From NCBI GenBank assembly GCA_026388535.1, contig JAPLJP010000146.1:1-33429 (forward strand): a stretch of DNA of 33,429 nt. The letters are read 5' to 3'. The stretch comes from Deltaproteobacteria bacterium (GTDB lineage: Bacteria; Desulfobacterota; Syntrophia; Syntrophales; Smithellaceae). A program made the position numbers and the translations under genes. This document shows, one piece after another, positions 1 to 7,289 of the stretch. How positions within the stretch are numbered: the first letter of the stretch is position 1; each line of letters opens with the position of its first letter. Under the pieces are notes generated by a model that was not told the origin of the DNA, did not search any database, and was given only the letters and a program-made list of their open reading frames with translations.

Positions 1-330
1 GAACTTTTTGCCGACTACGAACAATGGGAAGAAAGTTTAAAAACAAACAAAAAAGAAAATGCCGGCGATGCCCGCAAAACAGATAAAGACAAAAGACCTA
101 AAAAAGAAAAAACAAAACTTAGCTATAAAGAAAAATTGGAATTGCAAGACGCAGAAAAACAAATTGAAATTTTAGACGATAAAATTAAATCACTGGAAGC
201 ACAGTTGGCCGATCCTAAAAACTTCAGTGACTATATTTTACTCCATAAATTAACAGATGAAATTGCATCAAGCAAAGAAGCCCTTGATAAATACTACCAC
301 CGTTGGGAAAAACTTAGTGAGCCAAGCTGA
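1..330 (+). CDS. ABC-F family ATPase, C-terminal end (partial)
   Basis: Frame 1 is open from the first base to a TGA at 328-330, giving about 109 residues of a protein whose start lies outside the window. It opens with ELFADYEQWEE, passes through a Lys/Asp/Glu-rich linker, and ends in a charged helical hairpin with LADPKNFSDY near residue 70. That is the usual look of the C-terminal coiled-coil arm of Uup/YheS-type ABC-F proteins, which are soluble twin-ATPase factors acting on ribosomes or branched DNA. Both ATPase domains lie upstream and are not visible, so the subfamily is inferred from the tail alone. The last residues, EPS, and the stop are encoded by the 13-mer TGAGCCAAGCTGA at 318-330, the first copy of a repeat found eight times in this window, so the natural C-terminus may have been altered by the repeat. 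Confidence 0.72.
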   Translation, partial: ELFADYEQWEESLKTNKKENAGDARKTDKDKRPKKEKTKLSYKEKLELQDAEKQIEILDDKIKSLEAQLADPKNFSDYILLHKLTDEIASSKEALDKYYHRWEKLSEPS

Positions 331-553
331 GAGCAAACGAAGTGCAGCTCGAAGCGTAAGGCGAACTATCCCCGAAGCGGAGCATAGCGACGTGGGATAG
401 TGAGAACCTCATAACTATCCCCTGAACGCAGTGAATGGGGATAATGAGCACCAGGAGCATAGCGATAGTGACGCTCGAAACGTAAGTGGAACTATCCCCG
501 AAGCAAAACGGGATAGTGAGCACAGAAAGGAAGAAGAGCCGCCCATTGCCGGA
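331..553. repeat. Modular palindromic repeat cluster after the ABC-F gene
   Basis: No gene is seen here. After the TGAGCCAAGCTGA element come three successive hairpins with CTATCCC/GGGATAG-type arms at 366-400, 415-442 and 492-516. They are separated by GTGAG or AATGAG junctions, and the first and third loops carry GAAGC(G)-type sequence. The block fills the gap between the convergent ABC-F gene (+) and the acetyltransferase gene (-). Confidence 0.8.
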
Positions 554-1072
554 TCACAACTGCAATCGTATGTGTACCGTCTCTTCTTCTCCCGGAACAA
601 AGTAGATTTCGAAGCCACGTTTCTGCGCTAATCTGAGCATCTTTTCGTTGCGCGGAAGCACGATGCCCTCCATCGTCTTGAACCCGCATTCGCGTGCAGT
701 CTCTTCCAGGGAAATCATAAGCATCACTGCCACACCGCTGCCATGCCAGGCATCGTCCACCGTTATGCCAAACTCGCAACTACCGGGAATTTCGGTGTGT
801 ACATAACGCGCCACGCCGATTTCCACCTCTTTATGATCACGCATGATGGTGGCGACAAAAGCCATGTGCCGGTTGTAATCGATTTCGGTGAAATACTTGA
901 GCTTCTTCGGCGACAGTTCCCATATCGACGCCATGAACCGGAAATAGCGGGATTCTTTCGACAGGTGCTGTACAAACTCCTGTTCCATGCCGGAGTCCTC
1001 GGCGCGGATCGGCCGGATGGTCACATCCGTATCCTTTAACAATAAGTGTTTGATAAGACCTTTTCTTTTCAT
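554..1072 (-). CDS. Stand-alone GNAT acetyltransferase related to the PatZ/Pat C-terminal domain
   Basis: A 172-residue protein when started at the ATG at 1072 (MKRKGLIKHLLLKD). The frame stays open 41 codons further upstream, but that part reads through a palindromic GC-rich spacer, so the later ATG is preferred; neither start has a clear ribosome-binding site. The opening TIRPIRAEDSGM and the block around YFTEIDYNRHMAFVA match the acetyltransferase domain that ends Pat/PatZ protein-lysine acetyltransferases. A GNAT core follows (CEFGITVDDAWHGSGVA, the acetyl-CoA pyrophosphate loop region, then a C-terminal KRGFEI strand). Family knowledge predicts transfer of acetyl from acetyl-CoA to an amine, possibly a protein lysine such as that of acyl-CoA synthetases. 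The large NDP-forming synthetase half of PatZ is absent, so substrate control by that domain cannot apply. The substrate itself is not shown. Confidence 0.8.
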   Translation of the reverse strand: MKRKGLIKHLLLKDTDVTIRPIRAEDSGMEQEFVQHLSKESRYFRFMASIWELSPKKLKYFTEIDYNRHMAFVATIMRDHKEVEIGVARYVHTEIPGSCEFGITVDDAWHGSGVAVMLMISLEETARECGFKTMEGIVLPRNEKMLRLAQKRGFEIYFVPGEEETVHIRLQL

Positions 1073-1128
1073 GGTTGAACTATAATAATTTCGGCGTTGT
1101 ATATCAATTAAACATTGACCGCACAGTG

Positions 1129-1227
1129 GAGCCCCTCCGGCAGGAGCCGGAGGCTCCTTTCCAAAACGCGACATCCCGCGATTGGCAGAAAGCATTCAAC
1201 CCCTAGCGGGAGCTGGGGGCTTTCTGC
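1129..1227. repeat. Two GC-rich hairpins between lgt and the acetyltransferase gene
   Basis: The first hairpin has perfect arms CCTCCGGC/GCCGGAGG with an AGGA loop, inside flanking GGAG/CTCC. The second has 9-bp arms GCAGAAAGC (1185-1193) and GCTTTCTGC (1219-1227) around a further CCCC...GGGG dyad. Both lie downstream of lgt on the - strand, but neither is followed by a T run in that direction. They are better read as mobile palindromes or processing structures than as a classical terminator. Confidence 0.55.
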
Positions 1228-1257
1228 AGCGGGGTAAATACAAAAAATATTTCTGTT

Positions 1258-2184
1258 TCAAAGGCCCCTCTTCGCCGATGATTTTTTATGCTGCTTAGAT
1301 TTATTTGATATTTCCATGATTTTCTTTTTTTTAGCTGAAGCTTGTTTTGTTTTAGGCTTTTCAGGAATCTCTTTAATAACCATTAATTCTATAGCATCCG
1401 GTTTAAGCTGGAGGGCGTGAATTAAAATGTATATGCCGATTATCACAAACGGAATGCTGAGGCACTGTCCTATTGTCAGCGGAAAGGTATTGTTCGGATC
1501 AATCTGGAACTCTTTGAAATATTCAACAAAGAACCGGAAGGTAAAATAACCGATAAGAAAAACACCGGAAAAAAGCCCTGGCCGCTTTTTTCCTTTGAGG
1601 AAATATTCAACCGCGAACAGCGATAAAAGAACGATCAGGCCTCCGGCCGCCTCGTAAAGCTGTGAAGGATGCCGAAGATACGCGCCGTGATCGCTGTAAC
1701 GCATGAAATGAACACCCCACGGTACGGTAGTAACCCGCCCGACGATCTCGCTATTCATGAAGTTGCCTATCCTGAAAAGTGTGGCGCCCACAGCAGCCGC
1801 GAAAACTATTCCGTCGCCAAGAATCGCAAACGGAATTTTCCGCGACCTTGCAAACCATATAGCCGAAACAAAAAGGCCTACCGTGGCTCCGTGGCTTGAT
1901 ATGCCGCCTTTCCAGACCTTTAATACTTCTACAGGATTATTAATAAAGTATGATGTCTCGTAAAAATAACAGTGAGCGATCCTTGCCCCGATGAACGTGC
2001 CCAAAACCCCCCAGAACAGGTAATCCATTGAAACCTTTTCGGAATACCCGTATTTTTGCATCTGCTTCTGAAAAAAATAATATCCAAGCAGAAGAGTGGC
2101 GCCCAAAAGAATTCCGTAATATCTAAGTTGGATAGGACCGATAACAATAATATTCGGATCAACATTCCAGACAAAACCATGCAT
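1258..2184 (-). CDS. lgt: Prolipoprotein diacylglyceryl transferase
   Basis: 308 residues, a multi-spanning inner-membrane protein. Lgt moves the diacylglyceryl group of phosphatidylglycerol onto the lipobox cysteine of prolipoproteins, the first step of lipoprotein maturation. The diagnostic features are all present: GGISSHG with the essential His at about residue 98, the Lgt signature R-IGNF-N-SEIVGR at residues 138-150, HPSQLYE, and a late FRFFVEYFKE segment. Several hydrophobic helices are visible. GGAG lies 10 nt upstream of the ATG. The C-terminus carries an unusual tail of roughly 35 residues very rich in Lys and Ser (KKKKIMEISNKSKQHKKSS) that would sit at the membrane edge. The gene two positions downstream of the spacer, at 2734-3000, encodes a lipoprotein and so a possible substrate. 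Confidence 0.96.
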   Translation of the reverse strand: MHGFVWNVDPNIIVIGPIQLRYYGILLGATLLLGYYFFQKQMQKYGYSEKVSMDYLFWGVLGTFIGARIAHCYFYETSYFINNPVEVLKVWKGGISSHGATVGLFVSAIWFARSRKIPFAILGDGIVFAAAVGATLFRIGNFMNSEIVGRVTTVPWGVHFMRYSDHGAYLRHPSQLYEAAGGLIVLLSLFAVEYFLKGKKRPGLFSGVFLIGYFTFRFFVEYFKEFQIDPNNTFPLTIGQCLSIPFVIIGIYILIHALQLKPDAIELMVIKEIPEKPKTKQASAKKKKIMEISNKSKQHKKSSAKRGL

Positions 2185-2667
2185 GATTATGATTCTCCGA
2201 AATTAAACAATTAATTAAGTGGGGAAACACAGTTAAACTATAAGAAGTCCCGTCTTGTGTGTCAAGAAAATCTTGATCACACGGGGTCGTGGGTGCAGTC
2301 GGGCGCATTGCCCATGCGTGACCCTTAGGTTGTTTAGGGAAAAAGGGGGTTGAGGTAGGGTGAAATCTTATCAAGCCGTCATACCGGCGTAGGCCGGTAT
2401 CCAGTATTCTTTATTCCTGGATGCCGTTCTTCAACGGCATGACATTTGTAAAATCCTCCCTAACCCTCCTTTACAAAAGGAGGGGATTGAAACCTTCTTC
2501 ATACCGGCGAATGCCGGAGGTATCCAATCCTTATTTATTGTCATGTCCAGTGCAGCCTATAGTCCAGCTATGCTGGGGAGACATCTTGTCTTTCAAGACT
2601 TCTCACCCCGATAAATCGGGATTCGAAGTGACAAAAAAGACAGCATACCCGTTGCAAAGGCAGGCAT
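2185..2667. repeat. Spacer with several unrelated REP-type hairpins
   Basis: No credible gene. The spacer holds the hairpins ATACCGGC-gtag-GCCGGTAT (2381-2400), ATGCCGTT/AACGGCAT (2421-2440) and CCCTCCTTT/AAAGGAGGG (2464-2484), then a further copy of the CATACCGGCG motif near 2500. The last part is a variable block containing CCCCGATAAATCGGG. The CATACCGGCGAAGGCCGGTAT type recurs at 4821-4843. Repeats of this kind are widespread non-coding palindromes in proteobacterial genomes. Confidence 0.7.
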
Positions 2668-2704
2668 AAAAAAAATCGGACATTCACAAAGGGAATGTCC
2701 GATT
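2668..2704 (-). terminator. Rho-independent terminator of the small lipoprotein gene
   Basis: On the - strand, an 11-bp perfect stem (ATCGGACATTC/GAATGTCCGAT, spanning 2675-2703) has a short loop and is followed directly by a run of T residues. It starts about 30 nt after the stop of the gene ending at 2734, in the right orientation to end that transcript. Confidence 0.88.
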
Positions 2705-2733
2705 AATTTGTTCTACTGTTTTATCTAACGCAA

Positions 2734-3000
2734 TTATTTTGTATCTTTTTTTGCAGCATCTTTTACATCAGTGATAGCTTTTTTTGTGGCATCTTTTACA
2801 TCAGTAGCAGCTTCTTTGGCAGCATCTTTCACATCAGTGGCGGCCTCTTTTACAGCATCTTTTACATCAGTTGCAGCTTCTTTTACTGTAGTTGCATTTG
2901 CAGGAGTCGCTGTCTCTTCAGATTTTTTGCAACCTGCGACTGCAAAAGATAAAGAAACAACGAAAAGCATAGAAATGAAAATAGTAAATATTTTTTTCAT
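2734..3000 (-). CDS. Small lipoprotein with four 11-residue amphipathic repeats
   Basis: 88 residues. A type II signal peptide is clear: MKKIF, a hydrophobic core, then the lipobox AVAGC with Cys about residue 24. After a short Thr/Ala linker come four consecutive 11-residue units of the form (K)EAATDVKDA-x, the fourth degenerated to KKAITDVKDA, ending in KKDTK. The periodicity is also present in the DNA as 33-bp tandem units. Eleven-residue repeats of this composition form long amphipathic helices of the LEA/apolipoprotein kind, and in envelope lipoproteins they usually contact membrane or peptidoglycan. AAGGAGG lies 10-12 nt before the ATG, a candidate promoter lies upstream and a good terminator downstream, so the gene looks monocistronic and probably well expressed. 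The exact role is unknown; an envelope spacer or stress protein is an inference. Confidence 0.85.
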   Translation of the reverse strand: MKKIFTIFISMLFVVSLSFAVAGCKKSEETATPANATTVKEAATDVKDAVKEAATDVKDAAKEAATDVKDATKKAITDVKDAAKKDTK

Positions 3001-3069
3001 AAACCGTGAACCTCCTTTTAAAGATTTAAGAACCTGGTTTTATTTTCCAAGCCTTTGTATTGTAGGCAA

Positions 3070-3096
3070 GCTATACGCCATGGGGGGTTTTGTCAA
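3070..3096 (-). promoter_or_regulatory. Candidate promoter of the small lipoprotein gene
   Basis: On the - strand TTGACA (3096-3091) is followed after 15 nt by TATAGC (3075-3070), about 70 nt before the ATG at 3000. The -35 box is perfect but the spacer is two bases short, and a C-run fills it, so this is only a plausible site. Confidence 0.35.
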
Positions 3097-3148
3097 GAGC
3101 CAAAAATAAAAAATCCCCTGAATAATCTTTAGAACCCCTCATTTGATG

Positions 3149-3478
3149 CTATTTCGGCGGCAGGGTTCGCACAAAAGATACGGCCCGTTGTACCCAATCG
3201 TTGAGTTCTTCGTCAGAGTCCAGCGCTGCGGATAAAACCATCACCCAGCCCTTCATCGGCCGGCCGGTGAGGTCAAATTTTCTTGCGTGCGGCATCTTCA
3301 GCATCTCCGCATATTTATCCACACCAACCCGTACAATCAAATCTTCCTTAATAATGCCGCAGACCATGTTGCCGAAAAGTAAAAAGCAAATTCCGCCGAA
3401 CATTTTCTTTTCATCAAATTCCGGTTCTTCCTCTAATATCTCACGGATTCTCTGTGCCAATCCCTTATCGTAGGACAT
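3149..3478 (-). CDS. TfoX N-terminal domain protein
   Basis: 109 residues, the size of stand-alone TfoX-N domain proteins. The family pattern is recognisable: an N-terminal helix (GLAQRIREILEEEPEFDEKKMFGG), the strand CFLLFGNMVCGI, the block LIVRVGVDKYAEML, then a short strand GRPMKGWVMV and a final helix (DEELNDWVQRAVSFVRTLPPK). The domain is shared with the competence regulator Sxy/TfoX but lacks its C-terminal half, so a role in competence should not be assumed; most single-domain members have no known function. The start codon lies 2 nt from a copy of TGAGCCAAGCTGA (3481-3493), and no ribosome-binding site is visible ahead of it, so its promoter and leader would have to lie inside the repeat block. 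Confidence 0.85.
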   Translation of the reverse strand: MSYDKGLAQRIREILEEEPEFDEKKMFGGICFLLFGNMVCGIIKEDLIVRVGVDKYAEMLKMPHARKFDLTGRPMKGWVMVLSAALDSDEELNDWVQRAVSFVRTLPPK

Positions 3479-3480
3479 AA

Positions 3481-3720
3481 TGAGCCAAGCTGAACTATAG
3501 TGAAGCGTAAGGCGTAATGAGACTCAAATTTCAGAAACAAAGTGAACTGAATTTTGTAAGTCGAACTATCCAATGCCAAAGGCTATTGGTAATTATCCCC
3601 GAAGCGCAGCGTAGTGGGATAGTGAACACCTTTAAATATTTTTCCAAGCGTAGCGCACTGAAATTTGCTGGTCGAATTATCCAATAGCCTTTGGCTATTG
3701 GAAACCGTCCCCATTATTTC
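3481..3720. repeat. Modular palindromic repeats upstream of the TfoX-N gene
   Basis: Begins with TGAGCCAAGCTGA (3481-3493) and continues with a stem whose arms contain TTTCAG/CTGAA. Next come an AATGCCAAAGGCTATTGG block, a TTATCCCC/GGGATAG hairpin with GAAGCGCAGCGTAG in the loop (about 3593-3622), a degenerated GCGTAGCGCACTGAAATTT unit and a second CCAATAGCCTTTGGCTATTGG palindrome. It ends against the truncated nucleotidyltransferase remnant. No gene is seen in it. Confidence 0.75.
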
Positions 3721-3934
3721 TCCGGGGAAAATCAGCGTCAAATGTCAAGATTAAAGATTTGACCCCAATAATACGCAGGGCGTACCTGACGCCATACAGT
3801 TCCTGATAGACCAACATGACCCAACTGCCTATCATCACGGAACGGTCGAAAAATCCTGCATGACTTATAGCGCGAAGGAGCCCATGGATACGTGATGGGA
3901 AAAGATTATCGGGCAACAGATTCGTGACGACCAC
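3695..3934 (-). pseudogene. Truncated nucleotidyltransferase-fold protein (GSU2403-like), N-terminal remnant
   Basis: A 79-codon reading frame from a GTG. Its residues about 5-55 (LPDNLFPSRIHGLLRAIS, then HAGFFDRSVMIGSWVM and VYQELYGVRYALR) resemble the opening of the GSU2403-type nucleotidyltransferase-fold proteins, which run to several hundred residues and continue with a 'TxDIDF' acid motif. Here the match stops at YALR. The remaining residues come from non-coding repeat DNA: a GGGGTCAAATC...GTCAAATG-type element at about 3725-3770, then a palindromic block. The catalytic acids are therefore missing and the gene is judged dead. It overlaps the end of the upstream ORF by 29 nt, the translational-coupling arrangement expected of an original two-gene operon. 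The family name is from memory of the motif and is the least certain part. Confidence 0.5.
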
Positions 3935-4271
3935 CTCCCGGATTCGGTTTTTTCAAAAGCTTTTGCAGATAGGCCATGCGTTTCTTGTACGCCTTTATTT
4001 CCTTCCGGCATTTTTCGCGTTCTTCGATTAATTTCTGAAGTTTCGGCAGTTCCTTTTCAGAGATATGCCGGTTGATGACTTTTTTCCCGTCTCGCCGGAC
4101 AAGGTAATGATAGGCGTATTCTTTTTCTTTATTTTGTTTTATGCGGACATTGAGGGCGCCTTTGGGATAGCTTTCCGCCTTGGCGAGAAGGGCCTTGATG
4201 ACCTCCCGGCAACGTGCGTATTCGTCCTCCAGCATTCCTTGGACAACTATATCTTTTTCCGCTACTTTCAT
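3906..4271 (-). CDS. Conserved hypothetical protein with basic coiled-coil C-terminus
   Basis: 121 residues, not assignable to a characterised family. The N-terminal half contains a block that looks conserved (MLEDEYARCREVIKALL, then YPKGALNVRIKQ and YAYHYLVRRDGKKVINRHI), reading like a small substrate- or nucleic-acid-contacting fold. The C-terminal half is a strongly charged helix (LPKLQKLIEEREKCRKEIKAYKKRM) that should form a coiled coil. No signal peptide or membrane segment is seen. It is translationally coupled to the truncated nucleotidyltransferase gene at 3695-3934, so it was probably the partner of that protein and may now have lost its function. No Shine-Dalgarno sequence is evident before the ATG. 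Confidence 0.6.
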   Translation of the reverse strand: MKVAEKDIVVQGMLEDEYARCREVIKALLAKAESYPKGALNVRIKQNKEKEYAYHYLVRRDGKKVINRHISEKELPKLQKLIEEREKCRKEIKAYKKRMAYLQKLLKKPNPGGGRHESVAR

Positions 4272-4586
4272 AATTAATTAGTATCAATGTAGTGGAAATT
4301 TGTCAACTTCTATTTTTAATAACACCCGCTGATAATGAGCCAAGCTGAAAACGAATCCTGACAAGTCAGGATGAAGTTTGAAGCGTAAGGCGAATTATCC
4401 CTGAAGCGCAGCGTAGCGGGATAGTGAACACCTCTTAGTATCCCAGGCACGCAGTGCCGCGGGACACTATTCCTCACTCTTCACTCTTTACTCTTCACTC
4501 TTTAATGACACTCGCTAAGAACTAGCTTTGCGACGTTCGAAGCGCCAGTGGAATTATCCCCGTAGCAAAGCGGAGTGGGACACTAT
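4272..4586. repeat. Modular palindromic repeat cluster
   Basis: No gene. Contains TGAGCCAAGCTGA (4336-4348), an AATCCTGACAAGTCAGGAT palindrome, the GAAGCGTAAGGCGAATTATCCC linker, a TATCCC/GGGATAG hairpin with loop GAAGCGCAGCGTAG (4394-4422), a CACGCAGTGCCG dyad, and several direct CACTCTTCACTCTTTA-type repeats before the end of the next - strand ORF. Confidence 0.75.
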
Positions 4587-4799
4587 TTACTCTTCACTAT
4601 TCACTATTCCCTGTTCTTGAGCTTCTTCCTCTTTTGCTTTTTCTTTACTCAGTTCCCGAATCAGTTCATTGGACTGATGTAATAATCGTGCGGCTTCACT
4701 CTCCAGCTTCCTCATCTTCTTTTCCAGAGCGTCATCTGCCAATTCCGCTTCCAGAATTTCATCATCAATTTCATTAATATCTTTAATGTCATCGCTCAT
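4587..4799 (-). CDS. Short acidic coiled-coil hypothetical protein
   Basis: 70 residues, strongly charged (MSDDIKDINEIDDEILEAEL at the start), with a central heptad-like stretch LEKKMRKLESEAARLLHQSNEL typical of a small coiled coil. No homologous family is recognised. The last residues, GIVNSEE, are encoded by the repeat sequence GGAATAGTGAATAGTGAAGAG, so the present C-terminus seems to be borrowed from the repeat. GAGG lies about 15 nt before the ATG, rather far. The ORF has even codon use and no overlapping competitor, so it is likely to be expressed, but this remains moderate. Confidence 0.5.
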   Translation of the reverse strand: MSDDIKDINEIDDEILEAELADDALEKKMRKLESEAARLLHQSNELIRELSKEKAKEEEAQEQGIVNSEE

Positions 4800-4820
4800 A
4801 GCAATTATTAATCCTCATCT

Positions 4821-4850
4821 GTCATACCGGCGAAGGCCGGTATCCAGGAA
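4821..4850. repeat. REP-type hairpin
   Basis: Perfect 8-bp arms ATACCGGC/GCCGGTAT (4824-4843) with GAAG in the loop, preceded by GTC and followed by CCAGG. It is the same element as at 2378-2404. Confidence 0.75.
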
Positions 4851-4893
4851 CATTAAATTAAATAATACCCTCCCCGATTATTTCTTATCCCCG

Positions 4894-5517
4894 TTACCTA
4901 ATAAAATTTGTCCACACCCTTTCTTCATTTTCCGGCAGAGAAATTCCCGCTTTTTTGCCCGCCGCTACTGACTTTAAAAGCCATGCCATATTCCTGCCCA
5001 GCGTCCGCATTATCTGCATGCCTTCAACATCCTGCAGCACTTCCTCCGGCGTGTTGCCATGCACCATATTCCAATACTGGGATGACACTATCGGCATATT
5101 ATTGATGGAAAAATATTTATTGATCTGTTCAAACGCCGCGGTAGCACCGCCGCGGCGACAGCTTACGATTGCCGCACCCGGCTTGTAAGTGAATACGTCA
5201 CTGCCGGAGAAAAAGCAGCGGTCTAAAAATGATTTTATAAAACCGGAAGGTCCCGCATAATGGACAGGGGAACCAAAAACAAAACCGTCTGATTTATCAG
5301 CTTTATCAAGCGCGACGTTGACGACATCATCATCAAAAACGCATTTCCCCTTCTCCGCGCATTTTCCACATGCCGTACATCCTCTGATAGGTTTTTTGCC
5401 GATATAGAATATTTCCGTTTCAATATCCTGCTTATTCAATTCCCTTTCCACTTCACAAAGGGCTGTGTAGGTGCATCCTTTCTTGTTGGGACTTCCATTA
5501 ACCAATAATACTTTCAT
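4894..5517 (-). CDS. Iron-sulfur flavoprotein / flavodoxin-fold NAD(P)H-dependent oxidoreductase
   Basis: 207 residues from the ATG at 5517, which has GGGGGAG 5-8 nt upstream; the open frame extends 14 codons further but has no ribosome-binding site there. The fold opens with MKVLLVNGSPNKKGCTYTAL, the FMN-phosphate loop of NADPH-dependent FMN reductases. Next comes GCTACGKCAEKGKC, a CX2CX2CX5C spacing that fits the compact [4Fe-4S]-binding motif of archaeal and anaerobic-bacterial iron-sulfur flavoproteins (Isf). FGSPVHYAGPSGFIKSFLDR is the second flavin-contacting region. Family members pass electrons between ferredoxin and acceptors such as oxygen, peroxide or quinones in strict anaerobes. 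Here the gene stands alone between repeats, so the physiological partner is unknown. Confidence 0.85.
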   Translation of the reverse strand: MKVLLVNGSPNKKGCTYTALCEVERELNKQDIETEIFYIGKKPIRGCTACGKCAEKGKCVFDDDVVNVALDKADKSDGFVFGSPVHYAGPSGFIKSFLDRCFFSGSDVFTYKPGAAIVSCRRGGATAAFEQINKYFSINNMPIVSSQYWNMVHGNTPEEVLQDVEGMQIMRTLGRNMAWLLKSVAAGKKAGISLPENEERVWTNFIR

Positions 5518-5557
5518 GATAATCTCCCCCTCGCCTGTTATTCCCAACTGCGCTGTC

Positions 5558-5703
5558 ATTGCGAGCCATCTCTAAGATGGCGTGGCAATCTAATGAGCCT
5601 GTGGCTCTCGCACGGGAGCCCAAAGCGAATTATCCCTGAGCCGTAAGGCAAATGGGATTTGTACCTTTCTTTTGTCATTCCCCGGCGTAACCGGGGAATC
5701 CAG
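5558..5703. repeat. Two REP-type hairpins between the flavoprotein gene and hsdM
   Basis: A TCATTGCGAGCCATC...GATGGCGTGGCAATC palindrome comes first, then a degenerate GAATTATCCCTGAGCCGTAAGGC linker, then ATTCCCCGG/CCGGGGAAT arms at 5677-5699. The remaining part of the spacer up to 5786 shows nothing recognisable. Confidence 0.65.
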
Positions 5704-5786
5704 AAACATTTAAATAGAACCGTCACCAATGATTCACCAAACAATAACTTAATAACTTAAGGGCGTCCTTATCATGCATCCTATTG

Positions 5787-7289
5787 CTATTTCCCGTTTA
5801 TCGTTACCATGATTTCTTTGAAACTTTCTACTGCCGCTTCGAGATTTTCTATGATGTCGTTAGCCAACAAATCAGGATCGGGCAGATTGTCGAGATCGGC
5901 AAGACTCTTATCTTTGAGCCAGGTAATATCCAGACTTGTCTTGTCTCGGCTGACTATTTCATCGTAGGTAAATTTACGCCAGCGACCTTCGGGATTTTTC
6001 TCCGCATTCCAAGTTTCCTTGCGTTTATGCCGATTGTCCGGATTGTAACACTTTATAAAATCCTGAAGGTCTTCAAACTTCAACGGTGATTTTTTCAGAG
6101 TGTGGCGAATGTTGGTGCGGTAATCATAAATCCAGACTTCCTGCGTCCACGGGTCTTTGCTGGCCGGTTTATTATCAAGAAATAACACATTGGCTTTGAC
6201 GCCCTGCGCATAGAATATGCCAGTCGGCAGTCTCAAGATCGTATGCAGATCGGTTGTCTCAAGCAATTTCCTTCGGACAGTCTCACCTGCCCCGCCCTCA
6301 AACAAAACATTATCAGGCAAGACAACCGCCGCTTTGCCGCTGGTTTTCAGCATCGTGCGTATGTGCTGAACAAAATTTAATTGTTTATTGCTTGTCGTCG
6401 CCCAGAAGTCTTGCCGGTTGTAAGTAAGATCTTCTTTCTCCTGTTCGCCTTCTTCATTGGTAAAGGTCATGGAGCTTTTCTTCCCGAAGGGAGGATTGGT
6501 TAAAACGTAATCCACGCGCAAACCCGTATCGGCCACCAGTGAATCAGTGGGCAGGATAAATGTCTCGGCATCAATATCACCGATGTTGTGCAGGAACATA
6601 TTCATCAGCGCCAGTCTGCGCGCACCCGCAACAATTTCATTGCCATAGAAAGTTGAATTTTTCAAAAACGCTTTTTGCTCTTTGGTCAGTGTGAAATTTT
6701 TCGCATCGGAAATAAAATCATAAGCCGCCAGAAAAAAACCACCTGTGCCGCAGGCCGGGTCGGCAATGAATTTCATCGGCTGCGGTTGCACACAGACCAC
6801 CATGGCCTTAATTAACGGTCGCGGTGTGAAGTATTGCCCCGCTCCGCTTTTGGTATCCTCAGCGTTTTTCTCTAACAGACCCTCATAAATCTTGCCTTTG
6901 ACATCTGTACCCATAACAGTCCACTGCTCTTTGTCTATCATATCAATCAGCTTGTAGAGCTTGGCCGGGTCCTGAATCTTGTTTTGGCTCTTAATGAATA
7001 TCTGCCCCAGAATTCCTTTGGAATGCGACAATTCGCGTAGCAAAGTCGTGTAATGTGCCTCCAGCGCCGCGCCGCTTTTTGCAGTCAGGCTTTCCCAATT
7101 ATATTGTTTGGGAATATCAAGTTTCCTGCTGTAAGGGGGCTTGCTGAACTCGTCGGCCATTTTTAGAAATAACAAATAAGTAAGCTGCTCCAGATAATCT
7201 CCATAACTCACACCATCATCGCGAAGTGTATTACAAAAACTCCATATTTTACTGATGATGCTTGATGTATTGTTAGTTTCGTTACTCAT
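5787..7289 (-). CDS. hsdM: Type I restriction-modification system, N6-adenine methyltransferase subunit
   Basis: 500 residues, the normal HsdM length. The N-terminal helical bundle (about 10-140: IWSFCNTLRDDGVSYGDYLEQ, LLFLKMADE) is followed by the methylase domain. GQYFTPRPLI precedes the SAM-binding motif I DPACGTGGFF (residues 177-186), and the catalytic motif IV NPPFG is at 265-269. These are the signatures of a functional N6-adenine methyltransferase. HsdM2HsdS forms the methylase and adding HsdR gives the restriction enzyme. The ATG overlaps the TGA of the upstream helicase remnant (ATGA at 7286-7289), showing that this remnant is part of the operon and that hsdM translation is probably coupled to it. 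It is the last gene of the hsdR-hsdS-helicase-hsdM operon. Confidence 0.97.
   Translation of the reverse strand: MSNETNNTSSIISKIWSFCNTLRDDGVSYGDYLEQLTYLLFLKMADEFSKPPYSRKLDIPKQYNWESLTAKSGAALEAHYTTLLRELSHSKGILGQIFIKSQNKIQDPAKLYKLIDMIDKEQWTVMGTDVKGKIYEGLLEKNAEDTKSGAGQYFTPRPLIKAMVVCVQPQPMKFIADPACGTGGFFLAAYDFISDAKNFTLTKEQKAFLKNSTFYGNEIVAGARRLALMNMFLHNIGDIDAETFILPTDSLVADTGLRVDYVLTNPPFGKKSSMTFTNEEGEQEKEDLTYNRQDFWATTSNKQLNFVQHIRTMLKTSGKAAVVLPDNVLFEGGAGETVRRKLLETTDLHTILRLPTGIFYAQGVKANVLFLDNKPASKDPWTQEVWIYDYRTNIRHTLKKSPLKFEDLQDFIKCYNPDNRHKRKETWNAEKNPEGRWRKFTYDEIVSRDKTSLDITWLKDKSLADLDNLPDPDLLANDIIENLEAAVESFKEIMVTINGK

Noticed and set aside
366-516. Possible CRISPR-like array in the closely spaced CTATCCC hairpins
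   Set aside because: Units are palindromic, of unequal length and without unique spacers; no cas genes are present.
2771-3109. 112-codon + strand ORF opposite the small lipoprotein gene
   Set aside because: It is the antisense shadow of the 33-bp repeats; the - strand has the signal peptide, lipobox, ribosome-binding site and terminator.
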